NCBI RefSeq assembly: GCF_958450345.1 | Contig: NC_088780.1 | Span: 123,766,226 to 123,830,225 of the forward strand | Length of the DNA: 64,000 nt | Origin: Calliphora vicina | Taxonomy: Eukaryota > Arthropoda > Insecta > Diptera > Calliphoridae | Direction of reading: 5' to 3' | Shown: positions 11,681 through 23,748 of the stretch, piece by piece | Layout: every line of letters starts with the position of its first letter | Numbering within the stretch: the first letter of the stretch is position 1 | Notes under the pieces: model-generated | The model's input: only the letters and a program-made list of their open reading frames with translations | What the model was told of the DNA's origin: nothing | Database searches by the model: none | Translations under genes and position numbers: made by a program

Positions 11681-14600
11681 TATCAGAACTCGCACTGTTA
11701 AAGGTTATGACCACGGACCATTTTAGACCAACACCCTATCTAAATATTCCAGCAAGATTCATCTGCCCATCTTCTCCCATTTCCAAGAAATTTAGATTCA
11801 TCCTCCCAAGAAATTTTAATTTTCCTAAAAATTAAAATTTCTCTATCAGAACTCGCACTGTTAAAGGTTATGACCACGGACCATGATAGACAAACATCCT
11901 ATCTATATGTTCCAGCAAGATTCATCTGCCCATCTTCTCCCATTTCCAAGAAATTTAGACTCATCTTCCAAAAAAAAAAAAAATTTTTCGGAAAATTTAA
12001 ATTTCTCTATCAGAACTCGCACTGTTAAAGGTTATGACCACGGACCATGATAGACAAACATCCTATATATATATTCCAGCAAGATTCATCTGCCCATCTT
12101 CTCCCATTTCCAAGAAATTTAGAATCATCCTCCCAAGAAATTTAAATTTCCTAAAAATTTAAATTTCTCTATCAGAACTCGCACTGTTAAAGGTTATGAC
12201 CACGGACCATGATAGACAAACATCCTATCTATATATTCCAGCAAGATTCATCTGCCCATCTTCTCCCATTTCCAAGAAATTTAGAATCATCCTCCCAAGA
12301 AATTTAAATTTCCTAAAATTTTAAATTTCTCTATCAGAACTCGCACTGTTAAAGGTTATGACCACGGACCATTTTAGACCAACACCCTATCTAAATATTC
12401 CAGCAAGATTCATCTGCCCATCTTCTCCCATTTCCAAGAAATTTAGATTCATCCTCCCAAGAAATTTTAATTTTCCTAAAAATTAAAATTTCTCTATCAG
12501 AACTCGCACTGTTAAAGGTTATGACCACGGACCATGATAGACAAACATCCTATCTATATGTTCCAGCAAGATTCATCTGCCCATCTTCTCCCATTTCCAA
12601 GAAATTTAGATTCATCTTCCAAAAAAAATTTTTTTTTTCGGAAAATTTAAATTTCTCTATCAGAACTCGCACTGTTAAAGGTTATGACCACGGACCATGA
12701 TAGACAAACATCCTATCTATATATTCCAGCAAGATTCATCTGCCCATCTTCTCCCATTTCCAAGAAATTTAGAATCATCCTCTCAAGAAATTTAAATTTC
12801 CTAAAAATTTAAATTTCTCTATCAGAACTCACACTGTTAAAGGTTATGACCACGGACCATGATAGACAAACATCCTATCTATATATTCCAGCAAGATTCA
12901 TCTGCCCATCTTCTCCCATTTCCAAGAAATTTAGATTCATCCTCCCAAGAAATTTTAAATTTTCGAAAAATTTAAATTTCTCTATCAGAACTCGCACTGT
13001 TAAAGGTTATGACCACGGACCATTTTAGACCAACACCCTATCTAAATATTCCAGCAAGATTCATCTGCCCATCTTCTCCCATTTCCAAGAAATTTACATT
13101 CATCCTCCCAAGAAATTTAAATTTCCTAAAAATTTAAATTTCTCTATCAGAACTCGCACTGTTAAAGGTTATGACCACGGACCATGATAGACAAACATCC
13201 TATCTATATATTCCAGCAAGATTCATCTGCCCATCTTCTCCCATTTCCAAGAAATTTAGAATCATCCTCCCAAGAAATTTAAATTTCCTAAAAATTTAAA
13301 TTTCTCTATCAGAACTCGCACTGTTAAAGGTTATGACCACGGACCATTTTAGACCAACACCCTATCTAAATATTCCAGCAAGATTCATCTGCCCATCTTC
13401 TCCCATTTCCAAGAAATTTAGAATCATCCTCCCAAGAAATTTAAATTTCCTAAAAATTTAAATTTCTCTATCAGAACTCGCACTGTTAAAGGTTATGACC
13501 ACGGACCATGATAGGCAAACATCCTATCTATATATTCCAGCAAGATTCATCTGCCCATCTTCTCCCATTTCCAAGAAATTTACATTCATCCTCCAAAAAA
13601 AATAATAAAATTTCCTAAAAATTTAAATTTCTCTATCAGAACTCGCACTGTTAAAGGTTATGACCACGGATCATGATAGACCAACACCCTATCTAAATAT
13701 TCCAGCAAGATTCATCTGCCCATCTTCTCCCATTTCCAAGAAATTTAGAATCATCCTCCCAAGAAATTTAAATTTCCTAAAAATTTAAATTTCTCTATCA
13801 GAACTCGCACTGTTAAAGGTTATGACCACGGACCATGATAGACAAACATCCTATCTATATATTCCAGCAAGATTCATCTGCCCATCTTCTCCCATTTCCA
13901 AGAAATTTAGAATCATCCTCCCAAGAAATTTAAATTTCCTAAAAATTTAAATTTCTCTATCAGAACTCGCACTGTTAAAGGTTATGACCACGGACCATGA
14001 TAGACAAACATCCTATCTATATATTCCAGCAAGATTCATCTGCCCATCTTCTCCCATTTCCAAGAAATTTAGAATCATCCTCCCAAGAAATTTAAATTTC
14101 CTAAAAATTTAAATTTCTCTATCAGAACTCGCACTGTTAAAGGTTATGACCACGGACCATTTTAGACCAACACCCTATCTAAATATTCCAGCAAGATTCA
14201 TCTGCCCATCTTCTCCCATTTCCAAGAAATTTAGATTCATCCTCCCAAGAAATTTAAATTTTCCTAAAAATTAAAATTTCTCTATCAGAACTCGCACTGT
14301 TAAAGGTTATGACCACGGACCATGATAGACAAACATCCTATCTATATGTTCCAGCAAGATTCATCTGCCCATCTTCTCCCATTTCCAAGAAATTTAGACT
14401 CATCTTCCAAAAAAAAATTTTTTTTTCGGAAAATTTAAATTTCTCTATCAGAACTCGCACTGTTAAAGGTTATGACCACGGATCATGATAGACCAACACC
14501 CTATCTAAATACTCCAGCAAGATTCATCTGCCCATCTTCTCCCATTTCCAAGAAATTTAGATTCATCCTCCCAAGAAATTTTAAATTTTCGAAAAATTTA

Positions 14601-16491
14601 AATTTCTCTATCAGAACTCGCACTGTTAAAGGTTATGACCACGGATCATGATAGACCAACACCCTATCTAAATATTCCAGCAAGATTCATCTGCCCATCT
14701 TCTCCCATTTCCAAGAAATTTACATTCATCCTCCAAAAAAAATAATAAAATTTCCTAAAAATTTAAATTTCTCTATCAGAACTCGCACTGTTAAAGGTTA
14801 TGACCACGGATCATGATAGACCAACACCCTATCTAAATATTCCAGCAAGATTCATCTGCCCATCTTCTCCCATTTCCAAGAAATTTACATTCATCCTCCC
14901 AAGAAATTTAAATTTCCTAAAAATTTAAATTTCTCTATCAGAACTCACACTGTTAAAGGTTATGACCACGGACCATGTTAGACCAACACCCTATCTAAAT
15001 ATTCCAGCAAGATTCATCTGCCCATCTTTTCCCATTTCCAAGAAATTTAGATTCATCCTCCCAAGAAATTTAAAATTTTCGAAAAATTTAAATTGCTCTA
15101 TCAGAACTCGCACTGTTATAGGTTATGACCACGGTCCATTATAGACCAACACTCTATCTAAATATTCCAGCAAGATTCATCTGCCCATCTTCTCCCATTT
15201 CCAAGAAATTTACATTCATCCTCCAAAAAAAATAATAAAATTTCCTAAAAATTTAAATTTCTCTATCAGAACTCGCACTGTTAAAGGTTATGACCACGGA
15301 CCATGATAGACAAACATCCTATCTATATGTTCCAGCAAGATTCATCTGCCCATCTTCTCCCATTTCCAAGAAATTTAGAATCATCCTCTCAAGAAATTTA
15401 AATTTCCTAAAAATTTAAATTTCTCTATCAGAACTCACACTGTTAAAGGTTATGACCACGGACCATGATAGACAAACATCCTATCTATATATTCCAGCAA
15501 GATTCATCTGCCCATCTTCTCCCATTTCCAAGAAATTTAGATTCATCCTCCCAAGAAATTTTAAATTTTCGAAAAATTTAAATTTCTCTATCAGAACTCG
15601 CACTGTTAAAGGTTATGACCACGGACCATTTTAGACCAACACCCTATCTAAATATTCCAGCAAGATTCATCTGCCCATCTTCTCCCATTTCCAAGAAATT
15701 TACATTCATCCTCCCAAGAAATTTAAATTTCCTAAAAATTTAAATTTCTCTATCATAACTCGCACTGTTAAAGGTTATGACCACGGACCATTATAGACAA
15801 ACATCCTATCTATATGTTCCTGCAAGATTCATCTGCCCATCTTCTCCCATTTCCAAGAAATTTAGATTCATCCTCCCAAGAAATTTAAAATTTTCGAAAA
15901 ATTAAAATTTCTCTATCAGAACTCGCACTGTTAAAGGTTATGACCAATGGCCATGATAGACAAACATCCTATCTAAATATTCCAGCAAGATTCATCTGCC
16001 CATCTTCTCCCATTTCCAAGAAATTTAGATTCATCTTCCAAAAAAAAAAATTTTTTTTCGGAAAATTTAAATTTCTCGGATCATGATAGACCAACACCCT
16101 ATCTAAATATTCCAGCAAGATTCATCCGCCCATCTTCTCCCATTTCCAAGAAATTTAGATTCATCCTCTCAAGAGATTTAAATTTCCGAAAAATTTAAAT
16201 TTCTCTATCAGAACTCGCACTGTTGAAGGTTATGACCATGGACCATTATAGACCAACACCTTACCTAAATATTCCAGAGAGATTCATCCGCCCATCTTCT
16301 CCCATTTCCAAGAAATTTAGATTCATCCTCCCAAGAAATTTAAATTTCCGAAAAATTTAAATTTCTCTATCAGAACACGCACTGTTAAAGGATATGACCA
16401 CGGATCATGATAGACCAACACCCTTCCTAAATATTCCAGCAAGATTCATCCGCCCATCTTCTCCCAATTTCCAGGAATTTAGATTCATCCA
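11655..16491 (-). repeat. Tandem ~162-bp satellite, right arm, reversed orientation
   Basis: About 30 units of the same repeat run in reverse complement. A-run/T-run variants sit near 11970, 12630, 14415 and 16045, and TTATT-type variants near 13605, 14745 and 15230. One unit near 16078 has lost about 34 bases. Outermost units again carry the CCGCCC variant, as in the left arm. Confidence 0.95.
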
Positions 16492-16766
16492 TCCATTATA
16501 AGTAAATTTTAAAAATTCCGAAAAAATGTAAAAATATGTTTGAAATTTATGATTTGACTTAGTTTTTGGAAAAAGCGGGAGATGAGTTCCCGTTTCCAAC
16601 GTGAGTGGTCCATTTGGTCCAACCGTGTGATTATTATTCCATTTTGAATACACCTACCTTGATTTCCATTGTTTAACAGTGCTATGTTAGCCTTTAAACA
16701 GAACTCTGTTAACTCAACTGGTTTGTGTCTAGGGTTATAAATTTCGAAATTTAACTTCACACACAT
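16492..16766 (-). repeat. Right unique outer arm of the giant palindrome
   Basis: This is the reverse complement of 6851-7125 with very few changes. The tip ends CACACACAT at 16766, directly followed by TCCTGC, the first bases of duplication copy 2. Confidence 0.95.
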
Positions 16767-17251
16767 TCCTGCTTTTGGTTTTTCTATTACTCTCTGGCTT
16801 CTAAATCTTTGACGCTAAATACGGGAAACATGTGAATGTTTGGAATTTGACTGCCCTGATGAAATGTTTAAATAAATCAAAAAAGAATTGAGTTGTTTTT
16901 ATTTCTATTGTTATTATTATAATGTTATTTTTTGTTGCTTTATATGCGAGTATTTCGTTTATTTAACTTTATGAATTTTATAGACTGTTGAGTGATTATA
17001 AGGGATTTTAATCTTATTTAAATGTGAATAGAATTTTCTTGCTTTTATATTGTTTTAATCTCTAAAGTATTTCGTGGAATTTTAAACCAGTATTGTTGGT
17101 TGGTTAATAAGATAAGTTTTATTTTTTCGTTATTGTTTTAGTTACTAGTATCAAAATGGTGATATGATGAGGTTAATATGTAATGAAGAACATTTTTAAG
17201 AATCTTTTTTAGTAACAGTGTTTAAATTGTATTCCATCATGTAAATATTAA
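16767..17251 (+). repeat. Direct duplication, segment A, copy 2
   Basis: This matches 568-1052 without gaps. After 17251 the sequence departs from copy 1 completely until 18877, so the two copies carry different insertions or deletions in that interval. Confidence 0.93.
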
Positions 17252-17640
17252 GGCTATAAATGACTTCTACATTAATAAATATAATTAGTAACAAAACAAA
17301 TGTTCTCCCGAAAAAGGACTTTATCGGCACATCTAAAAATTTTGCACGGATCGATTCACAATTGCCACTTCCGAAAACTACTCGGTATCCTGAAAAAAAT
17401 ATCAACAGAAATAAGTTTAACATAGAAAGAAATCACGCGACCAAATTTCATGGCGATAGGTCCATAATTGGTCATAGCTCCCATACGAGACCCACTTCCG
17501 ACAATCATTTTATTGAGCATAAATCTCATAAAAATATTGGTATGTTAATAAAATTTAACATACCATTATTTCTATTAAACAATAGTGAGACTTATTTATA
17601 ATTTATTTGACTCAGAATATATTTTTTAAAAAAAAACGTG
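17252..17640 (-). mobile_element. DINE-1-like repeat fragment (GGTCnnGACC type)
   Basis: The block containing CATAGCTCCCATACGAGACC and CATGGCGATAGGTCC is the reverse of matching blocks at 52300-52530, and is also seen at 33660-33860, 36700-36750 and 48950-49120. It is incomplete here and has no coding content. Confidence 0.6.
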
Positions 17641-17889
17641 GGTCTTCAGATTTTGTTTGAATTTGTTACACATACATGGAGCCATTTAGACATTTCCATT
17701 TTGAATTTTTCACGATTTTTGAAAAGTGACAAAGGTATTTAAGTTGTTGTATTCATATTTTGTAAAGCTATGGTCCGATACGGTTGATTTGTGGAACCAT
17801 GAGAATCGTTATTATATATAAAAGTGCATTCGTAATGCAATTGCAATTGTCTGATGCATTTTTGTCCAATTTCTATTCATGTGATTGTT
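17641..17889. other. Unassigned AT-rich DNA
   Basis: No gene or repeat is recognised between the DINE-like fragment and the repeat that follows. Confidence 0.5.
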
Positions 17890-18126
17890 ACAATCACAGA
17901 AAAAATTATATTTCAATTCAAATATTTGTCACATATTGAACTGGTTTCAATTATTTCATAATTAAATCAAGTATTCATTTGCTCAAAAACAAAATTTCTT
18001 GATATTTTTCTATTGAATTTTGAGTTTTGAATTTGTTATTTTGACAATTGAATATACAATTTTCGTTATTGGTTGAATTTCAAATACAAAAATTATTGAA
18101 TAGATAAATTTCGTAATTGAAAACAC
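17890..18126 (-). repeat. Second copy of the hairpin-type repeat, inverted
   Basis: This is the reverse complement of about 1100-1330. It lies immediately outside the truncated left arm of the foldback element in this copy, while in copy 1 it lies farther left and in the other orientation. Confidence 0.85.
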
Positions 18127-19683
18127 TTATTGAGAATATTATAGTCCAGATAATTCTAAATATACTCTGAAAGGGTTACTAAAATTGGAAAACTTTAAAC
18201 CTTAAATCGTGAAGGTCAATGGTCAAATTTCACAATATTTGGAATTTCTCTTGGAAAGATAGCGAAATGTTGTATATTTTTGGGCCGATTTTGATGAAAC
18301 TTAACAAAAATATAACACAAACTCTAGTATTTATAATAACATCACAAGAATGGAAATTAACCCTTAATGGCACTAGCGGTTAAAATGACCCCAAACTTTT
18401 AAAATCATAATTTTTTTTTATGGTTTTAGAAGTTTGGGGTCATTTTAACCCCAAGTGCTATATATGGTTAATTTGAATTTTTCTGCTGTTTTTGTAAATT
18501 TTAGGCTTTGTGTTATATTTTTGTTAAGTTTCATCAAAATCGGCCCAAAAATATACAACATTTCGCTATCTTTCCAAGAGAAATTACAAATATTGAAAAA
18601 TTTTACCTTTGAAAAATTTGACCTATAAGAATCGCCAAAAAATGGGCAAATAATTGGTTTTTCTCGAAAATTTTAAAATTTAAATCGCAGGTACGGAAAA
18701 ACTATAAGAGATATTTTCATAATTTTTTCACATTTTTATTCCCTATTATATTCTCAATAAATCCCAATCAGATGATCAAAAAATTCTGAAATTTGTTTTA
18801 CAAAATTTTTAAAAATTTGAAAATGGAGTTTTGAAACTGCCGTTAAAATTTTTTTTTAATTTTTTGGTCATACCTGCGAATAGGTTAACGGTATCCTACG
18901 AAGACAAAAATTCGTATCCAAGTAAATATGGATATATTTTAAGTAAAAATTAGCTTTTATTTTAATATTTATCAAAATATGTTCATTTTGTTCCTACATT
19001 TTTTGTTCTGGTTGCCTGAGACACGGTAATGACCTGGCGAATTTTTAATAACTTTAACATTTTTGGACCAATTTCTGTTTTTATGTCTCATTAGAACGAC
19101 AATTACGTACACATTTATATTATTTTAAACTAGTTGATCGCCCCGGCTTCGCCCGGTAGCATTTACTAATGTTAGTTCTTCAAGTTTCTCCAACCCACAA
19201 GTTTCTACAGCCTGTTCTTATTTATTTGCAAATAAAATATCTAAATTTGTACTGCATACTTTAGGGAGCTTTTTTATTACAGTTGACTGGACTCACAAAA
19301 AAAAAGAATTTCCAAGTTTTACCCGGAATTTTTGAATTTTTTTTCTTTACAAACCATCTCCTGAAAATTTCGAATCGAATAAAAAAAAATCAGCCAAATC
19401 GCTCCAGCCGTTCTCACGTGATGACATTACATACATGGACCATTTATATTATAGATTAAATTTATATATATAGATTATATTGCAAACGTAATTTTTTAAT
19501 GACAAAATTTTTACAAAAACTGAAAAAAATGCATTTTTTCCCCTAGTAAATGCATCTCAAAACTTCAGAGGACCCCAACCGATTTACCTAAAATTTTTTC
19601 AGGATGATTTTTTTTTACTAATGTTCACCAAACTCGGGTATGAGAATGGCCAAAATCCAACTTTCGTTAATTAAGGGCCCCTA
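18127..19683. mobile_element. Long-inverted-repeat foldback element, member 2
   Basis: The right arm and right end (CCCCTA followed by ATGTATAT) match member 1 exactly in position, so both descend from the same insertion. Here the inner part is kept, turning at about 18420 between GGTTAAAATGACCCC and its complement, but the left arm is cut off at 18127. The right arm carries the same mini-Helitron as member 1. No coding sequence is present. Confidence 0.85.
19130..19474 (-). mobile_element. Mini-Helitron, second copy of the same insertion
   Basis: It starts at CTAG and ends at TAGA before T, as at 2253-2581, with a small internal duplication of ATAGATTAAAT near the 5' end. Its presence at the same site shows it predates the segmental duplication. 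Confidence 0.87.
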
Positions 19684-20000
19684 ATGTATATATATTCTGG
19701 ATCGTTATAGATAGCCGTAAAATCAACTTTGCATACATGATTCACACATGATTCCACAAATAGCTAAGATATAAGGAAAAAACCAGGACAACCTCGATTT
19801 TTGACCAATTTTTGATCTTTATCTGGATTACTAAGTCACTAATTTAGATATGGATATCTAATGATAGATATTTCAAAGTCCTTTGCAACGACGTATATAA
19901 CGGACCTGCAATAGGTCAAATTCAGAAAAAATATTTTTAACCCGAATTTTTTTATCTTTAAATTTTTTTCAATAATTTTTTGAATTTTGAAGATAAATTT
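19684..20000 (-). mobile_element. DINE-1-like repeat (TCGGC type), part
   Basis: This matches 2818-3130 almost base for base, as part of the duplicated segment. The repeat continues on the other side of the foldback insertion only in copy 1. Confidence 0.6.
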
Positions 20001-21599
20001 TTTGGCATACAATTTTTTTTTTTCAAAATAATTTTTGTTAGAAAAGAACACAAAGAAGGTCATAATTTATGCCAGAAAAGAAACGCCATAAGTTTTGTGC
20101 GACGTTATCTGTATATGCTTTAAAATAAATTGTTACATTTTTATAATTTGTAACATTTCCAACATATAACGACTTTTATAATTATTTTCTGTATTTAAAA
20201 CTGATATATGTTTGAAGTCAGGATAGTGATTTAATGTGAGGATAATGCTGTTTTTTTTAAAAGATAAGATGTCTCTTTAAATTAAAAAGAAAGTACATTT
20301 CTTTTGTGAAGAAATGAATTTCGACCGATTACTGGTATTAATTAGAATTTTAGCCTTATCCGACACTGAATTTTGGGTCGAACTAAATATTAGTGGCAAT
20401 TTGAATATGAGAACGAATTACTTATTGTGGCGTAAAACATAACTACTAACCCTCGTATTTCGTATATAAAATCTATGAACAAAAAACTTCAGACTGCAAT
20501 AAAAGATAGAAATAAAAAAGAAAAATTTTAACCAAAAGCAACAACAACAATGGAAAAAGTTATTTAAAATAAAAGCTGTTCTTTCCAACCAACATTTTTA
20601 CAACTTTATTGTCACAATTGTTTTTCTCACAATATTTGTGGTCTTTTAGCAAAAAAAAAAAATGGAAAAAAGAGAAAAATAAAAATAACAGCAACAAGGA
20701 ACTGTCATTGTTCCTGGCAATATTAAATAAGTTGCTGAACCACAGAAAACAGTTGAAATGCAACATAAAAAGGACACTGCTAGCAGATGTAAAGTGAAAG
20801 ACTGAAACAAACACACAATACCACAATGCACTGGTTGCACATTGGGTCACCAAATGAATGCACTGGGATTGGGAGCGACCGAATGGTCAACACACATATT
20901 AAAATAATAATAAAAAAAGAAAAAGTAAATGAATAACGACAACATCAGCAGCAATAACGACACAACAAAATGTCATTAAATATTCAACAAATACGCGAAT
21001 TTGGTTATTTCTTTGTTTATTTTTCGTTTGATTTAATTTTAAACATATTTCACAATTGGGGCTAAGGATATAAGCAGGATGCTTAAAGGGAAATTGTGTA
21101 TTTAAATGTTTTGTTTGAATATTAAGAAAATTTACTCAGGAAGTTAATGTTATAATCAGTTGCTTAATTTAACAACTCAAAAAATCATAAATTTTTATTT
21201 CAAACTGACATGTAGTTTTAATTTTCGTAACCTTCTGATTTTATTATTACAGAGTAATTATAATAGATGAACTTAAGCCAAATTAAAAATTAAAAATTTA
21301 AAACTTTCCAATTTATTAATTACAATTATGGGAATTTTACTCATACTTCTCTCATAAGTATTTAATATAATATGATTGTCGTATTTAAGTGGCAAGTCAT
21401 TAAAATCTTGTTAGAGAAAATCAACTCCATGACACCCTTAATCATTAATTACTACAAATCATTATATTTATAGTTATTCATTCTTCTTGTACGTAACGTA
21501 AGTATTAAAATCCCTAAAATACAATAAAACAATAAATCAGATAAAATGCAAAACGATGTAACATCATTTTAAACATTTTTGAAGAGAAGAATATAAGAA
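20001..21599. other. Second copy of the unassigned 1.6-kb block
   Basis: It matches 3131-4740 with scattered substitutions and a missing 14-base piece near 20418. Open frames at 20560-20853 on the minus strand are the same chance frames as in copy 1. No gene is recognised. Confidence 0.6.
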
Positions 21600-23065
21600 G
21601 AAATAACATAAAAATGCGGAATTTTTTTTAAAAAAATTAGCTTTTATTTTGAACCTTTTGTACAATATAAATTTATTTAAAGTATTGGCCATTGTCAGCT
21701 ATGATCTTTACCTATCTTACTAACAACATATGGATTTCAATTCAACAAAAAAATGCTCATCTTTTGAGGCCAATAACGAATCTAGCCAATATCGGATACC
21801 CTGTTCCAAAGTGAAGCGTATCCCATAGAGAGTATTCTGCATCGATCGAAACAAATAGTATTCGGACGGGGCAAGGTTTGGACTATAAGGCGGGTAGGGC
21901 AAAATTTCCCAACTACTTCATTCTAAATACTTTTTAAAGATATTGCAACATGTGGTCGAGCGGTCATAATGGAATATTACGGTTTCATGTCTGGCCGCAT
22001 ATTCTGGGCGTTTTGCGGCCAATGATCGCTTCAGACGAATCAGTTGCTTTCGGTACAGGTACCCCGTGATAGTCTGGTCAGATTTCAGCAGCTCATAATA
22101 TATAGGACCCTTTTGCTCCCATCACATTAGCAATGAAGGCAACAAACCATCAAACAGCAACCGTGCAAAGACAAACGACGACAGACAGTGCGTAGTAAAA
22201 CAGCTTACCGCGATATCCCGCGGACACGCAGTGACTCACCTCCACTAACATGTACCTGTCCTCTCCTAGCAAAAGCAACACGCGCAAACTCGCCCAACCT
22301 CCTAAAAGTACGATCGTCCTGCAAAATCCTACGGACTACATCAATAATGGCCTCGTAAAGTCGACACTCAGTCAGTACGTGCCTCCAGTCCTCCGGTACC
22401 CTCCCACACCCACAGTTCTCAGTATCAGACAGACCTCACTTATGCAAGAATGCATTGAGCGAGCCATGTCACGTCAGTAAAAATCCCAGACTCAAGCCAA
22501 AGCCGAAATCCGGGCGTTGCCGTATGAACATACTGTCACGTATGAACTCATACGTTACCTTCCTTTTGTCACTGTTCGTCCACCTCGTCCTCCACCTAGT
22601 GACAAGACACTCATCCAAGAGCAGAAACCCAACATATGATCTCTTACGCTTCAGGGGTTACGTAATGGATCCAGTTTTTTTTTCGCAAATAATAATTCAA
22701 ACATAATTTCGGACGTGCAAAATCGTGTTTCAAAGTCTCTCGGCTTTAATTCGTATGGCACCCAATTTTGATGCTTTAGGATGAATCCTGCTGCTCGCAA
22801 GCGTTTCGAAATTGCTGCTGGAGTAGCTTGTAATTATTTTGTAAGCTCCTGTTGAGTTTGACAACAATCTTCATGGAGTAATGGCTCTAATTCTTGGTCT
22901 TCGAACTTTTTTGTCTGGCCTGGGCGATCTTTGTCTTCCGTGTCAAAATAACCACTTCTGAACCACACAAACCATCTCTTGCTCGTTCAAACACATTCAC
23001 TTTGGTGAGCAATTCGTGTGCTTCAGCGGCACTTTTTGTTAAATTAAAGAAGTAAAGCAAAACTT
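21600..23065 (-). pseudogene. mariner transposon relic, second copy, split by a LINE fragment
   Basis: This duplicate of 4741-6170 keeps PYSPNLAPSEYYLFRSM at 21720-21902 and the N-terminal PGQ-KKFEDQELEP-type region near 22870-22990. The central LINE fragment is also present. Near 22780-22830 it keeps the transposase sequence that the 20-bp triplication has replaced in copy 1. Frameshifts and stops make it non-functional. Confidence 0.93.
22108..22634 (-). pseudogene. LINE ORF2 3' fragment inside mariner, second copy
   Basis: The minus strand reads SDTENCGCG, EDWRHVLTECRLYEAII and VRRILQDDRTFRRLG, the zinc-knuckle tail of an R1/LOA/Jockey-like ORF2. This copy retains about 14 additional bases at two points compared with 5237-5748 (near 22108 and 22311), which keeps the frame open further. 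The 5' part of the LINE is missing, as is usual for truncated insertions. Confidence 0.87.
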
Positions 23066-23748
23066 ACCGCATATGCTAAACATATTTCCGAATAAAGATT
23101 TAGCTTGTTTGTTTTCATATTCATCATTATCAATCAAACATTAAATTTTGGTAGTTTTGTTGTTAAGTTGTTTTGCATTTTATGTGATGATATACACAAA
23201 TTCACACATTTCACCCACAACCGTTTGCCATTAATTAATAAAAAGGAAATTTGTTGGAACAATTCACTTAAAAACTATTGAGGGTCTTTACTATTTTTTG
23301 GGGTCATGAGAGCTAGAAAGGGTGGCAGTGAAATTGAGCAGGAGAATGACATGCAAATCATATCGTTCCACAATAAAACAAAACAACAATTAGCCATATT
23401 AGACCTAAAATGATTTTTGAAAATTAATTAATAATAAAATGGTATATTGTAGTTAATCCTTTGTTTTTCTTTTCTTAATCGAAAAAGGCTAAATAAAACT
23501 CAATTAATAAATTAATAGTTTCTATAAAGGGACGAGATATAGGATATTCTCGTCCCTTTATTGTTCAGAACGTACACTTTTAACGTAAGTGTATGTGTTG
23601 TAATATCTACATATATATATACACACAGTTACTAAAGTATACGTACGATCGAATTTTTGGGCCTTTTTTAAAAAATCTATATACATATATACAAATACAA
23701 GGCCTGACTTATTCATTCACTCACTCATGACTGATGAGTCAGTGAATT
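23066..23748. other. Unassigned DNA at the end of duplication copy 2
   Basis: It matches 6171-6850. The hairpin with 12-bp arms (AAAGGGACGAGA) at 23527-23562 is perfect here. The breakpoint hairpin lies at 23715-23747. No gene is seen. Confidence 0.6.

Larger units (their letters stand above)
6851..16766. mobile_element. Giant 9.9-kb foldback palindrome with satellite arms
   Basis: The whole interval is one inverted repeat. The outermost 275 bases at each end (6851-7125 and 16492-16766) are complementary to each other almost base for base and begin ATGTGTGTGAAG. Inside them lie about 28 forward and about 30 reversed copies of a ~162-bp unit, switching orientation at 11650-11665. This is the architecture of Foldback (FB)-type elements: long inverted ends built of tandem repeats. 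No transposase frame is present. No direct target duplication is visible at the outer tips; instead the tips abut the end of one duplicated segment and the start of the next. It could be a transposon, or a palindrome created by inverted duplication of a satellite array. Confidence 0.92.
18877..23748 (+). repeat. Direct duplication, segment B, copy 2
   Basis: This is the partner of 2015-6850. It ends at a MITE whose left end overlaps the final TTA. In several places it keeps the older state, for example the normal mariner sequence near 22780 instead of the triplication seen in copy 1. Confidence 0.95.

Noticed and set aside
7257..15634. Open frames of 60-96 codons recurring through the satellite units
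   Set aside because: The unit is about 162 bp, a multiple of three, so any frame without a stop repeats by default. Frames close within one or two units, indels occur between units, and the same peptides appear on opposite strands in the two arms. No known domain is seen.
7126..16491. CRISPR-like array of regular repeats
   Set aside because: Units are contiguous, 162 bp long and lack unique spacers; the host is an animal.
22250..22706. Two plus-strand open frames of 76 and 83 codons
   Set aside because: They are the antisense shadows of the second LINE fragment.
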